Below are positions 16,637-24,915 of a stretch of 64,000 nt of DNA, in pieces. Location of the stretch: NCBI RefSeq assembly GCF_010122465.1, contig NZ_WLZY01000001.1, positions 1,273,010-1,337,009 on the forward strand. Direction: 5' to 3'. How positions within the stretch are numbered: position 1 is the first letter of the stretch; every line of letters starts with the position of its first letter. Under the pieces are notes generated by a model. The model did no database searches. It was not told the DNA's origin and saw only the letters and a list, made by a program, of their open reading frames with translations. This DNA comes from Phytoactinopolyspora mesophila. Its GTDB lineage: Bacteria; Actinomycetota; Actinomycetes; Jiangellales; Jiangellaceae. The translations under genes and the position numbers were made by a program.

Positions 16637-17170
16637 GTGAACGAACCCGGTCGCGCAATGGTGATCAAGACCGGCACCGTCGACGACGTGCCGGCGGTGC
16701 TCGCCATGCTCGATGGCGCGGTCCGCTGGCTCGTCGACAACGGCCGCGAAGACCAATGGGGCACGGCCCCGATGTCGGCCGAGCAGCGCAACCTGGATCG
16801 GACGACGACGTGGGCCCGTGCGGGCGAGCTGTACCTCGCCTGGAACGACGCCGATCCAGTCGGCGCGCTCGCCGTCGGCGATGCTCCCGCGCACATACCA
16901 CCGGCCGCCGAGCCCGAGCTTTACATCAACCTGCTGATCACCGATCGTGCTCACGCCGGGCTCGGGATCGGCGCGCGCATGCTGCGGCACGCTCGCGAGA
17001 TCGCTACCGAACGCGGGCTCGGCCTCCTGCGCGTCGACTGCTACGCCGGGAACGACGGCGCGCTGGTCCGGTACTATGAGCAGCAAGGATTCACCGCGAC
17101 CGCCACGTTCACCGTCGAGGTGCCGAAGGGGCCGTGGACCGGCCAGGTGCTCGAACAACGTCTCGGCTGA
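16637..17170 (+). CDS. GNAT family N-acetyltransferase
   Basis: A 177-residue protein; VIKTGTVDDVPAVLAMLDGAVRWLVDNG begins the fold. LYINLLITDRAHAGLGIGARMLRHAREIA holds the acetyl-CoA loop (AGLGIG), and LLRVDCYAGNDGALVRYYEQQGF is the characteristic C-terminal segment. GTG start at 16637. Substrate unknown. It follows the AraC gene by 42 nt on the same strand and may be cotranscribed. Confidence 0.88.
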   Translation: MNEPGRAMVIKTGTVDDVPAVLAMLDGAVRWLVDNGREDQWGTAPMSAEQRNLDRTTTWARAGELYLAWNDADPVGALAVGDAPAHIPPAAEPELYINLLITDRAHAGLGIGARMLRHAREIATERGLGLLRVDCYAGNDGALVRYYEQQGFTATATFTVEVPKGPWTGQVLEQRLG

Positions 17171-17204
17171 ACGCGGCTCTCCCCGAGGCGACTATCGTGT
17201 CCAG

Positions 17205-17561
17205 GTGATCGAGATCGGCTCCAAGGCCCGCAAACTTCCGGCGCCACCGCCCGCGGTGTGGGATTCGTTGACGCATCCACGACGGCCTGGGGCCCGTCCC
17301 TGGCTGAACCTGCTGCCCGACGAGGTCGAGCCACGCGTCCTGGAGGCTGAGGCGCCGGAGCGGGTCGTCTGGTCGTCGCTCTGGACGCACCGCCCGGATG
17401 ATCAGATCCACCTTGCTTTGACCCCTGTCGGGACCGAGACGTCATTGCGCTTCACCTTGCTCACTCCGGGCGAGATGCCCGACCAGAGCCAGGCCGGTCA
17501 TCTGCGGCGACGTCTCAACGTCTTACTCTTCGCCGACCTCAGGTTCTCCTACGGTCAGTGA
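17205..17561 (+). CDS. small SRPBCC-like protein
   Basis: A 118-residue protein: VIEIGSKARKLPAPPPAVWDSLTHP, then EAEAPERVVWSSLWTHRPDDQIHLALTP and TSLRFTLLTPGEMPD. The pattern of P(A/V)VWDSL near the start, alternating strands and a final long helix (LRRRLNVLLFADLRFSYGQ) fits the START/SRPBCC hydrophobic-pocket fold in a compact version. GTG at 17205 has CCAGG upstream. It follows the GNAT by 34 nt. Ligand and role are unknown. Confidence 0.65.
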   Translation: MIEIGSKARKLPAPPPAVWDSLTHPRRPGARPWLNLLPDEVEPRVLEAEAPERVVWSSLWTHRPDDQIHLALTPVGTETSLRFTLLTPGEMPDQSQAGHLRRRLNVLLFADLRFSYGQ

Positions 17562-17613
17562 TGCCTGCGCGGCCGTCATCTCTGCCGTATATCGCGCTAT
17601 CAATCGCCACACC

Positions 17614-17642
17614 GCGCGCCCACCCTCGGGTGGACGGCGCGG
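17614..17642. terminator. possible hairpin terminator after the SRPBCC gene
   Basis: CGCGC...CCACC-CTCG-GGTGG...GCGCG forms a two-part GC-rich stem with a four-base loop about 50 nt after the SRPBCC stop. No T-run follows, so the call is tentative. Confidence 0.35.
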
Positions 17643-17720
17643 CGAACGGCTGCCCACCTCCGCAGAGCGCAACCGAGCGCGCTAGTACCCACACGCGTGA
17701 AAGCCACGTAGCCTCGGTCT

Positions 17721-18284
17721 ATGGCGATCTCCGACGGCTTGTACCAAATCGGGCCCGCCGCGGGCCGGCTGCTGATCACGACCGGTCGCACCGGTCTGGG
17801 AGCCCGCGCCGGGCACGACCTCACGCTCGAACCAACCGGCTGGCAGGGCAGTGTCGTGGTGAACACGGCCGAGCCGAAACAGTCGTCCGTGCAGGTAGAC
17901 GTGCGCGCTGACACCATCGAAGTGCTGGAAGGAACCGGGGGTGTCAAGCCGCTCACCGACTCTGATCGCGCGGACATCAAACACAACATCCGCAGCAAAG
18001 TCCTCTACACCGATCAATATCCGATCATCACGTTTCGCTCGACCGACATCGCTGGTGCCCTCGACGCGTTCACCATCGGTGGCGAACTCACCATCCGAGA
18101 CACGGCACGTCATGTCGTCGTCCAGGGCTCGGTCGCCGACGACGGCCGGGTGCGGGCCGTCGCCATGGTGAAGCAGACCGAGTGGGGCATCAAGCCGTAT
18201 TCGGCGTTCCTCGGCGCGCTCAAACTCGCCGACGACGTCAAGATCGAGGTCGACGCCGTGCTCAGTCCCGACCCTGCCATGTAG
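17721..18284 (+). CDS. YceI family lipocalin-like protein
   Basis: A 187-residue YceI domain: GLYQIGPAAGRLLITTGRTGLGARAGHDLTLEP, then SVQVDVRADTIEVLEGTGGVKPLTDSDRADIKHNI, YPIITFRSTDI and the terminal WGIKPYSAFLGALKLADDVKIEVDAVL. No signal peptide is visible, so this member is likely cytoplasmic. YceI proteins form a beta-barrel that binds isoprenoid-type lipids; the ligand here is unknown. The 3' end overlaps the convergent VOC gene by 23 nt. Confidence 0.88.
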   Translation: MAISDGLYQIGPAAGRLLITTGRTGLGARAGHDLTLEPTGWQGSVVVNTAEPKQSSVQVDVRADTIEVLEGTGGVKPLTDSDRADIKHNIRSKVLYTDQYPIITFRSTDIAGALDAFTIGGELTIRDTARHVVVQGSVADDGRVRAVAMVKQTEWGIKPYSAFLGALKLADDVKIEVDAVLSPDPAM

Positions 18285-18972
18285 TGACACACGCCTCGTT
18301 GCCCTCGACATCAGCCAGCACCCAGAAGGCCGGGGCGGCGGCGTATGACACGAGCACTCCGCCGGCGTCCAGCGCCGCCTGGACCCGGCGCGGCGCCTCG
18401 TCGTGGGGAACGGATACATCGAGATGGATGCGGTTGCGCTGCGGACGCGCCACGTCCATCTGCTGGAACCAGATGGCCGGAGCCGCCCCGAGTGAATCGA
18501 CAAGTGGGTCCTTGGGCCCGGTGGCGCCCGCCTCGTCGACGTAGCCCAAGATCGCTTTCCAGAACGGCCGGATCGCCGGGATGTCGAGTGCGTCGATGGC
18601 GATCTCCACGACCTGGGCCGAGCGGGACTCGGCAGTCGCGACGTCCGGATCGGTTCGCAGGCCCTCCTGCTCGATAGCGGTTGTGATCCGTTGCGCGAGC
18701 GCCGAATCCCGGGTGGTGACGGCGGCGACGTCCAGGGTCTGCAACGAGACGACGACCCGGCGAGGCCGGACGTCCAGCGTCAGGTGATTGTCCGCGTCGG
18801 CACCGGCGGCGGCAACCACCCGAGCAGCGACATCGGCGGCTTGCCGCAACGACGGCACCGGCACGTGCGTGCGCAACTGGCCGAGGACGTAGCGCCACCC
18901 GATTCCACTGACGGCGTCAGAGGCCTCGGGCCGGCTCAGAACCTGCGCCGGGTCTCCATGATCGTTTTGCAT
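18262..18972 (-). CDS. fusion of a pterin-carbinolamine dehydratase-like domain and a VOC (glyoxalase-like) domain
   Basis: A 236-residue protein. Residues 20-105 (IGWRYVLGQLRTHVPVPSLRQAADVAARVVAAAG... HLTLDVRPRRVVVSLQTLDVAAVTTRDSALAQRI) resemble the 4a-hydroxytetrahydrobiopterin dehydratase fold. Residues 118-235 (VEIAIDALDIPAIRPFWKAILGYV...NRIHLDVSVPHDEA...VLADVEGNEACV) form a VOC domain with the RIHLDV and EGNE(A)C(V) signatures. This two-domain layout is known from actinobacterial VOC proteins. The reaction is unknown. Convergent with YceI. Confidence 0.8.
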   Translation of the reverse strand: MQNDHGDPAQVLSRPEASDAVSGIGWRYVLGQLRTHVPVPSLRQAADVAARVVAAAGADADNHLTLDVRPRRVVVSLQTLDVAAVTTRDSALAQRITTAIEQEGLRTDPDVATAESRSAQVVEIAIDALDIPAIRPFWKAILGYVDEAGATGPKDPLVDSLGAAPAIWFQQMDVARPQRNRIHLDVSVPHDEAPRRVQAALDAGGVLVSYAAAPAFWVLADVEGNEACVTTWQGRD

Positions 18973-18987
18973 GCCGCCATCCTCTCG

Positions 18988-19039
18988 TGATCATTGGCGT
19001 TTCACCACCGTATGCGGTGGCGTAAAGCCAATGATCATG
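18988..19039. repeat. Pal-B copy 4 (variant interior)
   Basis: The arms TGATCATTGGCGTTT and AAAGCCAATGATCA enclose CACCACCGTATGCGGTGG, a second stem. The ends match the TGATCAT...ATGATCA ends of the other Pal-B copies but the interior differs. Its right end touches the 5' edge of the methyltransferase frame. Confidence 0.75.
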
Positions 19040-19040
19040 A

Positions 19041-19709
19041 GAAAGACGCGTCGTCGCCGACGAACTCTCGTGGGACTACCGCGCACACGCCGCCGACGCT
19101 CTGCGACGAGCAAGCAGCGTCCTGGACGTCGACACCGGTGGCGGCGAATTGCTGGCCAGCCTCGCGCCGCTGCCCCAGACGATCGCCACCGAACCCTACC
19201 CACCCAACCTGCCGGTCGCGGCCAAGCGGCTCGCTCCCCTCGGCGTGAATGTGCGCCCGGGCCGCGCCGAGGCGTTGCCGGTGCCTGACGCCCACGTGGA
19301 TCTCGTGCTCAACCGGCACGGCGCGTTGGATGCCGCCGAGATCGCGCGGGTACTGCGGCCCGGCGGTGTCTTCCTCACCCAGCAGGTGGGCGGCCGCAAC
19401 GACATCGAGTTCAACGAAGCGCTGGGCATGTTGCCTGCCGATCCCGACACGCATTCGCTGACCACGGTGACGGTGGCCCTCGAATCGGCTGGGTTGGTCG
19501 TCGAGGTCGCACTCGAGGAGTTTCCGCGGGTCCGGTACCTGGATGTCGGTGCTGTCGCCTACCAGTTACGGCTCGTGCCGTGGCAGGTGCCGGGGTTCGA
19601 CGTCGCGACCCCAGGCGATCGTCTACGCGAGATCCACGACATCATCGAGCGCGCCGGGAGCTTCACGGTCCACGATCACCGGTTCCTGATCCAAGCCCGC
19701 AAACCGTGA
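19041..19709 (+). pseudogene. class I SAM-dependent methyltransferase lacking a start codon (5'-truncated)
   Basis: The frame is open from 19041, right after a TGA inside Pal-B copy 4, and encodes a typical actinobacterial methyltransferase: ADELSWDYRAHAADALRRA, then motif I VLDVDTGGGELLASL (DxGGGE), ARVLRPGGVFLTQQVGG and a C-terminal HDHRFLIQARKP. There is no ATG or GTG in the open part before motif I. The first possible initiator is a TTG at 19149, which would remove most of the SAM-binding motif. The start has probably been lost by insertion of, or recombination at, the palindrome. The rest appears undamaged, so an unusual start or a recent event is possible. Confidence 0.65.
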
Positions 19710-19728
19710 CGGCGCGGATACCACGACG

Positions 19729-20262
19729 TCAACCAGCGGGCCCGAGCGGGAACTCCGCGATCGTGTGCCAGGAGCCGGGAGTGTTCGCTCCGCACATCAC
19801 CTGAACAGCGGTGACATCCATCGTGAACGGCAGTTGGGACATGATCTCGCGCTCCGCAGCCCGAAGCTCCTCTTGCGAACCGCGATCACCCACGGTCAGG
19901 TGTGGGACCGGATCCCCGTGCTCCCCCTCGTAGGGCAGGTAGCCGGGGAACGCGTCCATCACGGATGTGGTCAGTGCGTTGAAGGACGACGCCGGCTCGG
20001 GCGCCACCCAGAGAAGCTGATCGCCGAACCAGCTGGTTGTCCTCCATTCAGCTCGGAATCGCGGGACCGTGACCACCGCGTCCGCGACGGCGGCCAGTAC
20101 GTCGTCGTCGATGCGCCCGGGCGGCACGAACGGATACATGACGGTGACGTGGGCCGGAACCCCCGCCAAAGCCGCCGGGTCGAACCGTTCCCGATGCCGC
20201 CGTACCACTCGTTCGGCCTCCGGGACCGTAACGAGCACAGCGCTGAAGGTCGATTCCGCCAT
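19729..20262 (-). CDS. 2'-5' RNA ligase family (2H phosphoesterase) protein
   Basis: A 177-residue protein with the two HxT motifs of 2H phosphoesterases, AHVTVMYPF (about residue 39) and PHLTVGDRG (about residue 123), and the family end GSWHTIAEFPLG. Such proteins hydrolyse or ligate 2',5'-phosphodiester or cyclic phosphate bonds in RNA or nucleotides. ATG at 20262 starts the domain (MAESTFSAVLVTVPEAE). Stand-alone gene; the biological substrate is unknown. Confidence 0.87.
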   Translation of the reverse strand: MAESTFSAVLVTVPEAERVVRRHRERFDPAALAGVPAHVTVMYPFVPPGRIDDDVLAAVADAVVTVPRFRAEWRTTSWFGDQLLWVAPEPASSFNALTTSVMDAFPGYLPYEGEHGDPVPHLTVGDRGSQEELRAAEREIMSQLPFTMDVTAVQVMCGANTPGSWHTIAEFPLGPAG

Positions 20263-20298
20263 GCCCACCACCGTAAACCCTGCGCCGCTACGCGGATC

Positions 20299-20389
20299 GG
20301 TGATCGTGAGCGCTTTCGCGCCCTTGCCGCCGCAATCCACCTGGGGTTTTACGCCGGGGCAGCACCAGAAATCCGGCAACGATCACCGA
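20299..20389. repeat. Pal-D copy 1
   Basis: A roughly 90-bp element with CGGTGATCGTGAGCGC at one end and CGATCACCG at the other. The central ATCCACCTGGGGTTTTACGCC corresponds to the core CCCACCTGGGC(G/T)TTT of the other three copies. It lies between the 2H phosphoesterase and xerD. Confidence 0.7.
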
Positions 20390-20440
20390 CGCATGGCGCA
20401 GCCAGGCAGCGAAAACGGTAGCGGTACGCTTGCCCCGAAT

Positions 20441-21355
20441 TCAGCCGGAAGAGTCACGCGCACGCGGATGCGCGGCGGCGTACACCTCGCGCAGGTGTTC
20501 CACTGTCACCAACGTGTACACCTGGGTCGTCGTCACCGATGCGTGGCCGAGAAGCTCCTGCACCACCCGGACGTCGGCGCCGCCGTCGAGCAGATGAGTG
20601 GCAAACGAATGCCGCAAAGTATGAGGCGAGACCGTCTCACCGAGGTCAGCGCGTTCCGCGGCCGTACGCAGCACCGTCCAGGCGCTTTGCCGCGAAAGCC
20701 GACCGCCGCGGGCGTTCAGGAACAACGCCGGAGTGCCACGCCCCGACGCAAGCAGCGCCGGGCGGCCTCGCACGGTGTAGGCCTCCACCGCCTCCTGCGC
20801 GTACGAGCCGATCGGCACGATCCTCGTCTTTCCGCCCTTGCCCCGCAGCGTCACCGTGCCGGATTCGAGGTCGACGTCGTCACGGTCCAGCCCCACCGCC
20901 TCGGAAATACGCGCACCACACCCGTACAGCAATTCCAGCAGCGCGCGGTCCCGCAGAACTCGCGGCCCCTCCCCCGTCGACGCGGCGGCCAGCAGCTGTT
21001 CAACCTGCGCCAGCGGGATCGCCTTTGGCAACCGGCGAGGCGGAGTGGGCGGGCGGACCGCGCCGGCAGGGTCTACGTCCGTGATCCCTTCGCGGCATAG
21101 GAAGCGATGCAGGCCGCGCACGGCGACGACGGTTCGAGCGGCCGAGCTAGCGCTCAGGGCCGGGTATGCGTCGTCGCCCTCACGGAGACTGCGCAGGAAC
21201 GCCGTGACGTCGGCCTCGACCACGTCGGTCGGCTCGACGCGCCCCAGCGCGACCAGGAACTGTACGTATCGGCGCAGGTCGCGCCGGTAAGACGCCAGTG
21301 TGTTGGCGGCCAGTCCGCGCTCGACGGCCAGGTGGTCCAGATAGGCCCGGGCCAC
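20441..21355 (-). CDS. xerD: site-specific tyrosine recombinase XerD
   Basis: A 304-residue XerC/D-type recombinase. The N-terminal SAM-like domain is [23 protein letters not shown]. Catalytic residues are all present: Arg149 (GARISE), Lys173 (GKGGK), His245 and Arg248 ([13 protein letters not shown]), His271 ([10 protein letters not shown]) and the nucleophile Tyr280 (QVYTLV). With XerC it resolves chromosome dimers at dif. The GTG at 21355 is used; the frame stays open upstream into the end of ald, so the true N-terminus may be a few codons longer. Position next to ald, a NUDIX gene and no phage genes fits the housekeeping xerD neighbourhood of actinobacteria. Confidence 0.9.
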   Translation of the reverse strand: MARAYLDHLAVERGLAANTLASYRRDLRRYVQFLVALGRVEPTDVVEADVTAFLRSLREGDDAYPALSASSAARTVVAVRGLHRFLCREGITDVDPAGAVRPPTPPRRLPKAIPLAQVEQLLAAASTGEGPRVLRDRALLELLYGCGARISEAVGLDRDDVDLESGTVTLRGKGGKTRIVPIGSYAQEAVEAYTVRGRPALLASGRGTPALFLNARGGRLSRQSAWTVLRTAAERADLGETVSPHTLRHSFATHLLDGGADVRVVQELLGHASVTTTQVYTLVTVEHLREVYAAAHPRARDSSG

Positions 21356-21378
21356 CTTGTCCAGTCCGGTGTGTCCGC

Positions 21379-22494
21379 TCAGTTGAGCACCTCGTCCAAG
21401 TCGGCCGCCGCGAGTTCGTGGGCCTCGGCGACGGGCGCATATACGACGTGCCCGGCGTAGGTGTTCAGGCCGCGGGCCAGGGCGGCGTCAGCCCGCAGCG
21501 CTGCCCGCCACCCTTGATTGGCCAGCTCGGTCACGTACGGAAGAGTGACGTTGGTGAGCGCGTAGGTGGAGGTGTTCGGCACCGCTCCGGGCATGTTGGT
21601 CACGCAGTAGAAGATCGACTCGTGGACCTTGAACGTCGGGGCGTCGTGCGTCGTGGGCCGCGAACTCTCGAAGCATCCGCCCTGGTCGATCGCGACGTCG
21701 ACCAACACGCTACCGGGCCGCATCCGGGCGACGAGATCGTCTGACACCAGCGTCGGCGCTTTGGCTCCCGGGACCAAAACCGCGCCGATGACGAGGTCAG
21801 CGTCCTGGACCGCGCTCTCCACTTCGAACAGGTTGGACGCGACCGTCTGCATCCGGCCCGCGTAGAGGTCCTCGACCTCGCGCAGCCTGGCGATGTTCTT
21901 GTCCAGCACCCAGACGTCGGCCAGCATGCCCATGGCGATAGCGGCGGCGTTGATTCCGGCCACTCCGGCTCCGATGACGACGACCTTCGCCGACTGGGTA
22001 CCAGGCACCCCGCCGAGCAGCACGCCCCTACCGCCCTGACCTCGTTCGAGCACATGGGCGCCGACCTGAGTGGCCATCCGGCCGGCAACCTCACTCATCG
22101 GTGCCAGCAGCGGCAGATGACCGGTAGCGGTCTGCACCGTCTCATAGGCGATGGCGGTGACGCCGGCGTCGAGCAGCGCATGGGTGCACTCTTTCGAGGC
22201 GGCCAGGTGCAGGTAGGTGAACAGGACCTGGCCGCGCCGCATCCGGTGGTACTCGTCCGGGATCGGCTCTTTGACCTTGCAGATCAGGTTCGCCTCGGCC
22301 CACACGTCGTCCGCGCTAGTGGCGATACGCGCGCCGGCGGCTTGATATTCCTCGTCGCGGATCGACGATCCCAGCCCGGCGCCCGCCTCGACCACAACCT
22401 CATGGCCGTTCAGCGTCAGCTCGTGCACCCCGGCTGGTGTCATCGCGACACGATGCTCGTTGCTCTTGATCTCGGTAGGAATGCCGACCAGCAC
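21379..22494 (-). CDS. ald: alanine dehydrogenase
   Basis: A 371-residue protein colinear with bacterial Ald (reversible NAD-dependent deamination of L-alanine to pyruvate). The N-terminus is [22 protein letters not shown] (signature with the pyruvate-binding Arg). Catalytic Lys is in ICKVKEP and His in FTYLHLAA. The NAD fold is [15 protein letters not shown] and the second signature is [29 protein letters not shown] start at 22494. It ends 24 nt before xerD on the same strand; the two may share a transcript. Confidence 0.95.
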   Translation of the reverse strand: MLVGIPTEIKSNEHRVAMTPAGVHELTLNGHEVVVEAGAGLGSSIRDEEYQAAGARIATSADDVWAEANLICKVKEPIPDEYHRMRRGQVLFTYLHLAASKECTHALLDAGVTAIAYETVQTATGHLPLLAPMSEVAGRMATQVGAHVLERGQGGRGVLLGGVPGTQSAKVVVIGAGVAGINAAAIAMGMLADVWVLDKNIARLREVEDLYAGRMQTVASNLFEVESAVQDADLVIGAVLVPGAKAPTLVSDDLVARMRPGSVLVDVAIDQGGCFESSRPTTHDAPTFKVHESIFYCVTNMPGAVPNTSTYALTNVTLPYVTELANQGWRAALRADAALARGLNTYAGHVVYAPVAEAHELAAADLDEVLN

Positions 22495-22786
22495 CTACGT
22501 CCCCTTACTGTCCCGCCCGGCGACGTTGCCGGACGCACGATGTCGAGGCCCCTCGCGCCGAAGTCTAGAGCAGTCAGGCGGCCTGGCGCGTTCGCACGAC
22601 ACGCCTTATGGACGACGCGGACCCTGCCTTCATGATCAACCACGATACGCCGTAGACATGGCGCTGAGCCCGTCGCCATGTGAGCGCGTCGTGTCGCGGG
22701 TTGTTCCGTCCGGTGTGCCCCCACGCTGGCGAGTAGGCGGCCAGGCCTTTCACCGGCTCCGGTTCGAGTGTTGTGCGCTTTCTGGT

Positions 22787-23434
22787 TCAGCTGTGCTCGA
22801 CGGCGGGCCAGGGCACGTCCGGGGCGCGCAGGGCGTCGTACCCGCCGTCGTGGCTGGCCGCCCAGGCAGCCAGCACGCCGATGCACAGCAGCGAGTTCTG
22901 CACCTTCCCGGCCAGTGCCGCCTTGACCAAATCCGCCAGCGGCACCCAGGAAACCGGCATGTCGGCTTCCTCGGCGTGACCGTTGTACCGCTCGTCGTCG
23001 GGAACGTGGGTGATGTCCCTGGCCAGGAAGACGCGCACGGCTTCGTCGGTCATGCCGGGCGAGCTGAACACGTCCGTAAGCACCCGCCAGTTCGCGGCCC
23101 GGACGTGACCTTCCTCGTAGAGTTCGCGTTGCGCCGCGACCAGAGGCGGCTCGTCGGCGATGTCGCGTAGGCCTGCCGGAAGCTCCGTGAGGCGGTGCTG
23201 AACCGGGTGCCGGTACTGGGAGACGACCAGTACGCGATCCTGCTCATCGAGGGCGATGATCGCGACAGCTCCGGGGTGGGCGATCACGTCACGCGGGAAC
23301 GTCGTGCCGTCCACGGGCGAGCGGACGACGTCCTGGCGCAGCGTGACCACCTTTCCCTCGAAGATCACCTCGGATGTCTCGACCGGCCACTGCTCGGGGC
23401 GGTCCTGCAATGCTTCGTCCACGGGCGTCCACAC
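22787..23434 (-). CDS. NUDIX hydrolase (ADP-ribose pyrophosphatase-like)
   Basis: A 215-residue protein. Upstream of the Nudix box it has VLVVSQYRHPVQHRLTELPAGL, the ADP-ribose pyrophosphatase signature. The box reads AAQRELYEEGHV, retaining the catalytic RExxEE but with His where the consensus Gly usually follows, a variant I believe also occurs in actinobacterial relatives. SSPGMTDEAVRVFLARDI completes the ADPRase-type active site. Likely hydrolyses ADP-ribose or related nucleoside diphosphates. This gene neighbours ald and xerD in many actinobacteria. The roughly 290-nt gap before ald holds no gene I can support. Confidence 0.9.
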   Translation of the reverse strand: MWTPVDEALQDRPEQWPVETSEVIFEGKVVTLRQDVVRSPVDGTTFPRDVIAHPGAVAIIALDEQDRVLVVSQYRHPVQHRLTELPAGLRDIADEPPLVAAQRELYEEGHVRAANWRVLTDVFSSPGMTDEAVRVFLARDITHVPDDERYNGHAEEADMPVSWVPLADLVKAALAGKVQNSLLCIGVLAAWAASHDGGYDALRAPDVPWPAVEHS

Positions 23435-23510
23435 TACGTGGCGGGGTTGATCGCCGGGTGAGCGACCGCGTCGGCGCGGTGGTGGCGGCGTCCGCGCTGC
23501 GGGGGGGTGA

Positions 23511-23578
23511 GCTTCGTGGCCTCACGTAACGTTTCCGGCCCCTAATCCGGCCCTATCCGTTACGCCAGGCCACGAAGC
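23511..23578. repeat. Pal-A copy 1
   Basis: A 68-bp palindromic element with ends GCTTCGTGGCCT and AGGCCACGAAGC and inner arms GTAACG...CGTTAC around paired GGCC motifs. It lies between the divergent NUDIX and Rpn genes, where a terminator would be unexpected. Subtype 1, like the copies at 24843, 38721 and 40473. Confidence 0.9.
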
Positions 23579-23631
23579 CCTGGCCACGGGCTGCGAGGGC
23601 AGTATCAAGTGCATAACCAGGGCACCTGTCA

Positions 23632-24612
23632 GTGCCGGCTTATACCTTCGCTGTCATTCCGAGTCAGTCCAGTCCGCATGATGCAGTGTTCCGCCGGGTT
23701 CTTGGTGACCCCGCGAACGCAGCCTCACAGCTGCGCGCCGTACTGCCGGCCGGCTTGGCCGAGCGGCTCGACCTGGAACAGCTGGCCCGGGTCTCCGGCA
23801 GCTTCGTCGATCCCGCCCTACGCTGGCGACACTCAGATCTGCTGTTCTCCGCCCCACTGGACGGCCACGATGCGTTGATCTACGTCCTCGTCGAACACCA
23901 GAGCTGCAACGATCCACTGATGCCGTTTCGGATGCTGCGCTACATGGTGCGGATCTGGGACCGCTACCTGACGGAGCACCCCGACGCGACGCTGCTTCCG
24001 CTGGTGATCCCGCTCGTCGTGCATCACAACCGCCGCCCGTGGTCCGGTCCCACAGACGTGGTCGATCTGCTCGACATCAACCGCGACACTGCTGAAGCCG
24101 CGCAAGAGTACCTGCCCCGTCTCCGGTTCCTCCTCGACGATCTCGCCCGAGTGGACGAACACGCGCTGCGGGCCCGGCCGCTGACACCAACGGCCCGAAT
24201 CACACTCCTGCTGCTCAAGATCGCCCCCGGCAACTCTCGACTCGCTGATGACCTGCGGAATTGGGCCGACGACCTTCGCGCGATCCTGGCACGCTCCGAC
24301 GGTATCGACGAGATGATCGCGCTGTTGACGTACATTGAAACCGTAGGCGAAGCACCCAGCGACGAGCTACACGACCTGTTCACACAACTCGGGCCCGAAG
24401 CAGAGGAGGCGTACATGACCACCGCTGAGATGCTGCGCGCCGAAGGCCGCGCCCAGGGCCGTACCGAGACGCTCATACAGCTGTTGACCCTCAAGTTCGG
24501 ACCACCCACACCGGCCGTGCTGGACACCGTGCACGCCGCCACAGCCGACCAGCTGGAAACCTGGACTGCCCGCATCCTCAGCGCCGACACCCTGGAACAG
24601 GTCCTGCACTGA
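23632..24612 (+). CDS. Rpn family recombination-promoting nuclease/putative transposase
   Basis: A 326-residue protein. SPHDAVFRRVLGDPANAASQL is the conserved HDxxFK-like start of Rpn/YhgA proteins. VDPALRWRHSDLLFSAPL...ALIYVLVEHQS supplies the PD-(D/E)xK-type residues (SDLLF Asp, then ExQ). The C-terminus with RAEGRAQGRTETLIQLLTLKFGP is the typical Rpn/DUF4351 tail. E. coli RpnA promotes RecA-independent recombination through DNA cleavage. GTG start at 23632 is tentative. It stands between two Pal-A copies just outside the trailer end of CRISPR array 1. Confidence 0.85.
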   Translation: MPAYTFAVIPSQSSPHDAVFRRVLGDPANAASQLRAVLPAGLAERLDLEQLARVSGSFVDPALRWRHSDLLFSAPLDGHDALIYVLVEHQSCNDPLMPFRMLRYMVRIWDRYLTEHPDATLLPLVIPLVVHHNRRPWSGPTDVVDLLDINRDTAEAAQEYLPRLRFLLDDLARVDEHALRARPLTPTARITLLLLKIAPGNSRLADDLRNWADDLRAILARSDGIDEMIALLTYIETVGEAPSDELHDLFTQLGPEAEEAYMTTAEMLRAEGRAQGRTETLIQLLTLKFGPPTPAVLDTVHAATADQLETWTARILSADTLEQVLH

Positions 24613-24780
24613 ACCGGACGGCACATAGTGGTGACATCTGACTGATCCTTCTCGGCTAGCCACCAAAACCCCGTGAGATGCAGGGATTCCGGCGTTCACG
24701 CTCGCAGACAGCATGCATCCTGCCGGTAGATACGGCTTTCGGATGCGTGCGCACTCGTGATCCCCTGGCCGCGCGTTCCT

Positions 24781-24808
24781 GGTTCTCCCCCACCTGCGGG
24801 GAATGCAC
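24781..24808 (-). repeat. orphan decayed CRISPR repeat outside array 1
   Basis: The 28 bases start GGTTCTCCCC, contain CCTGCGGGGA and end GCAC. Compared with the array 1 repeat this is a two-base deletion before CCTGCGGGGA and a two-base insertion after it. Together with the terminal repeat at 24916 it brackets Pal-A copy 2. Confidence 0.65.
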
Positions 24809-24842
24809 CACTGAGGCGACCACTAACTCCGACGCCAACTGA

Positions 24843-24910
24843 GCTTCGTGGCCTCATGTAACGTTTCCCAGCCCCAATCCGGCCCCATCCGTTACGCCAG
24901 GCCACGAAGC
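24843..24910. repeat. Pal-A copy 2 at the trailer of CRISPR array 1
   Basis: A 68-bp element with the same ends as copy 1. Five bases (TGGAA) separate it from the decayed terminal repeat of array 1. The array reads leftwards, so transcripts pass the last repeat and immediately enter this hairpin. Confidence 0.9.
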
Positions 24911-24915
24911 TGGAA

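Noticed and set aside
22495-22786. Search for a tRNA or small RNA in the ald-NUDIX gap
   Set aside because: No cloverleaf, T-loop motif or terminator hairpin was found; only weak inverted repeats are present.
23080-23125. Apparent one-residue deletion in the Nudix box (RELYEEGHV)
   Set aside because: Relatives that I recall carry EEAHV at the same place, so this is probably a family variant rather than damage.
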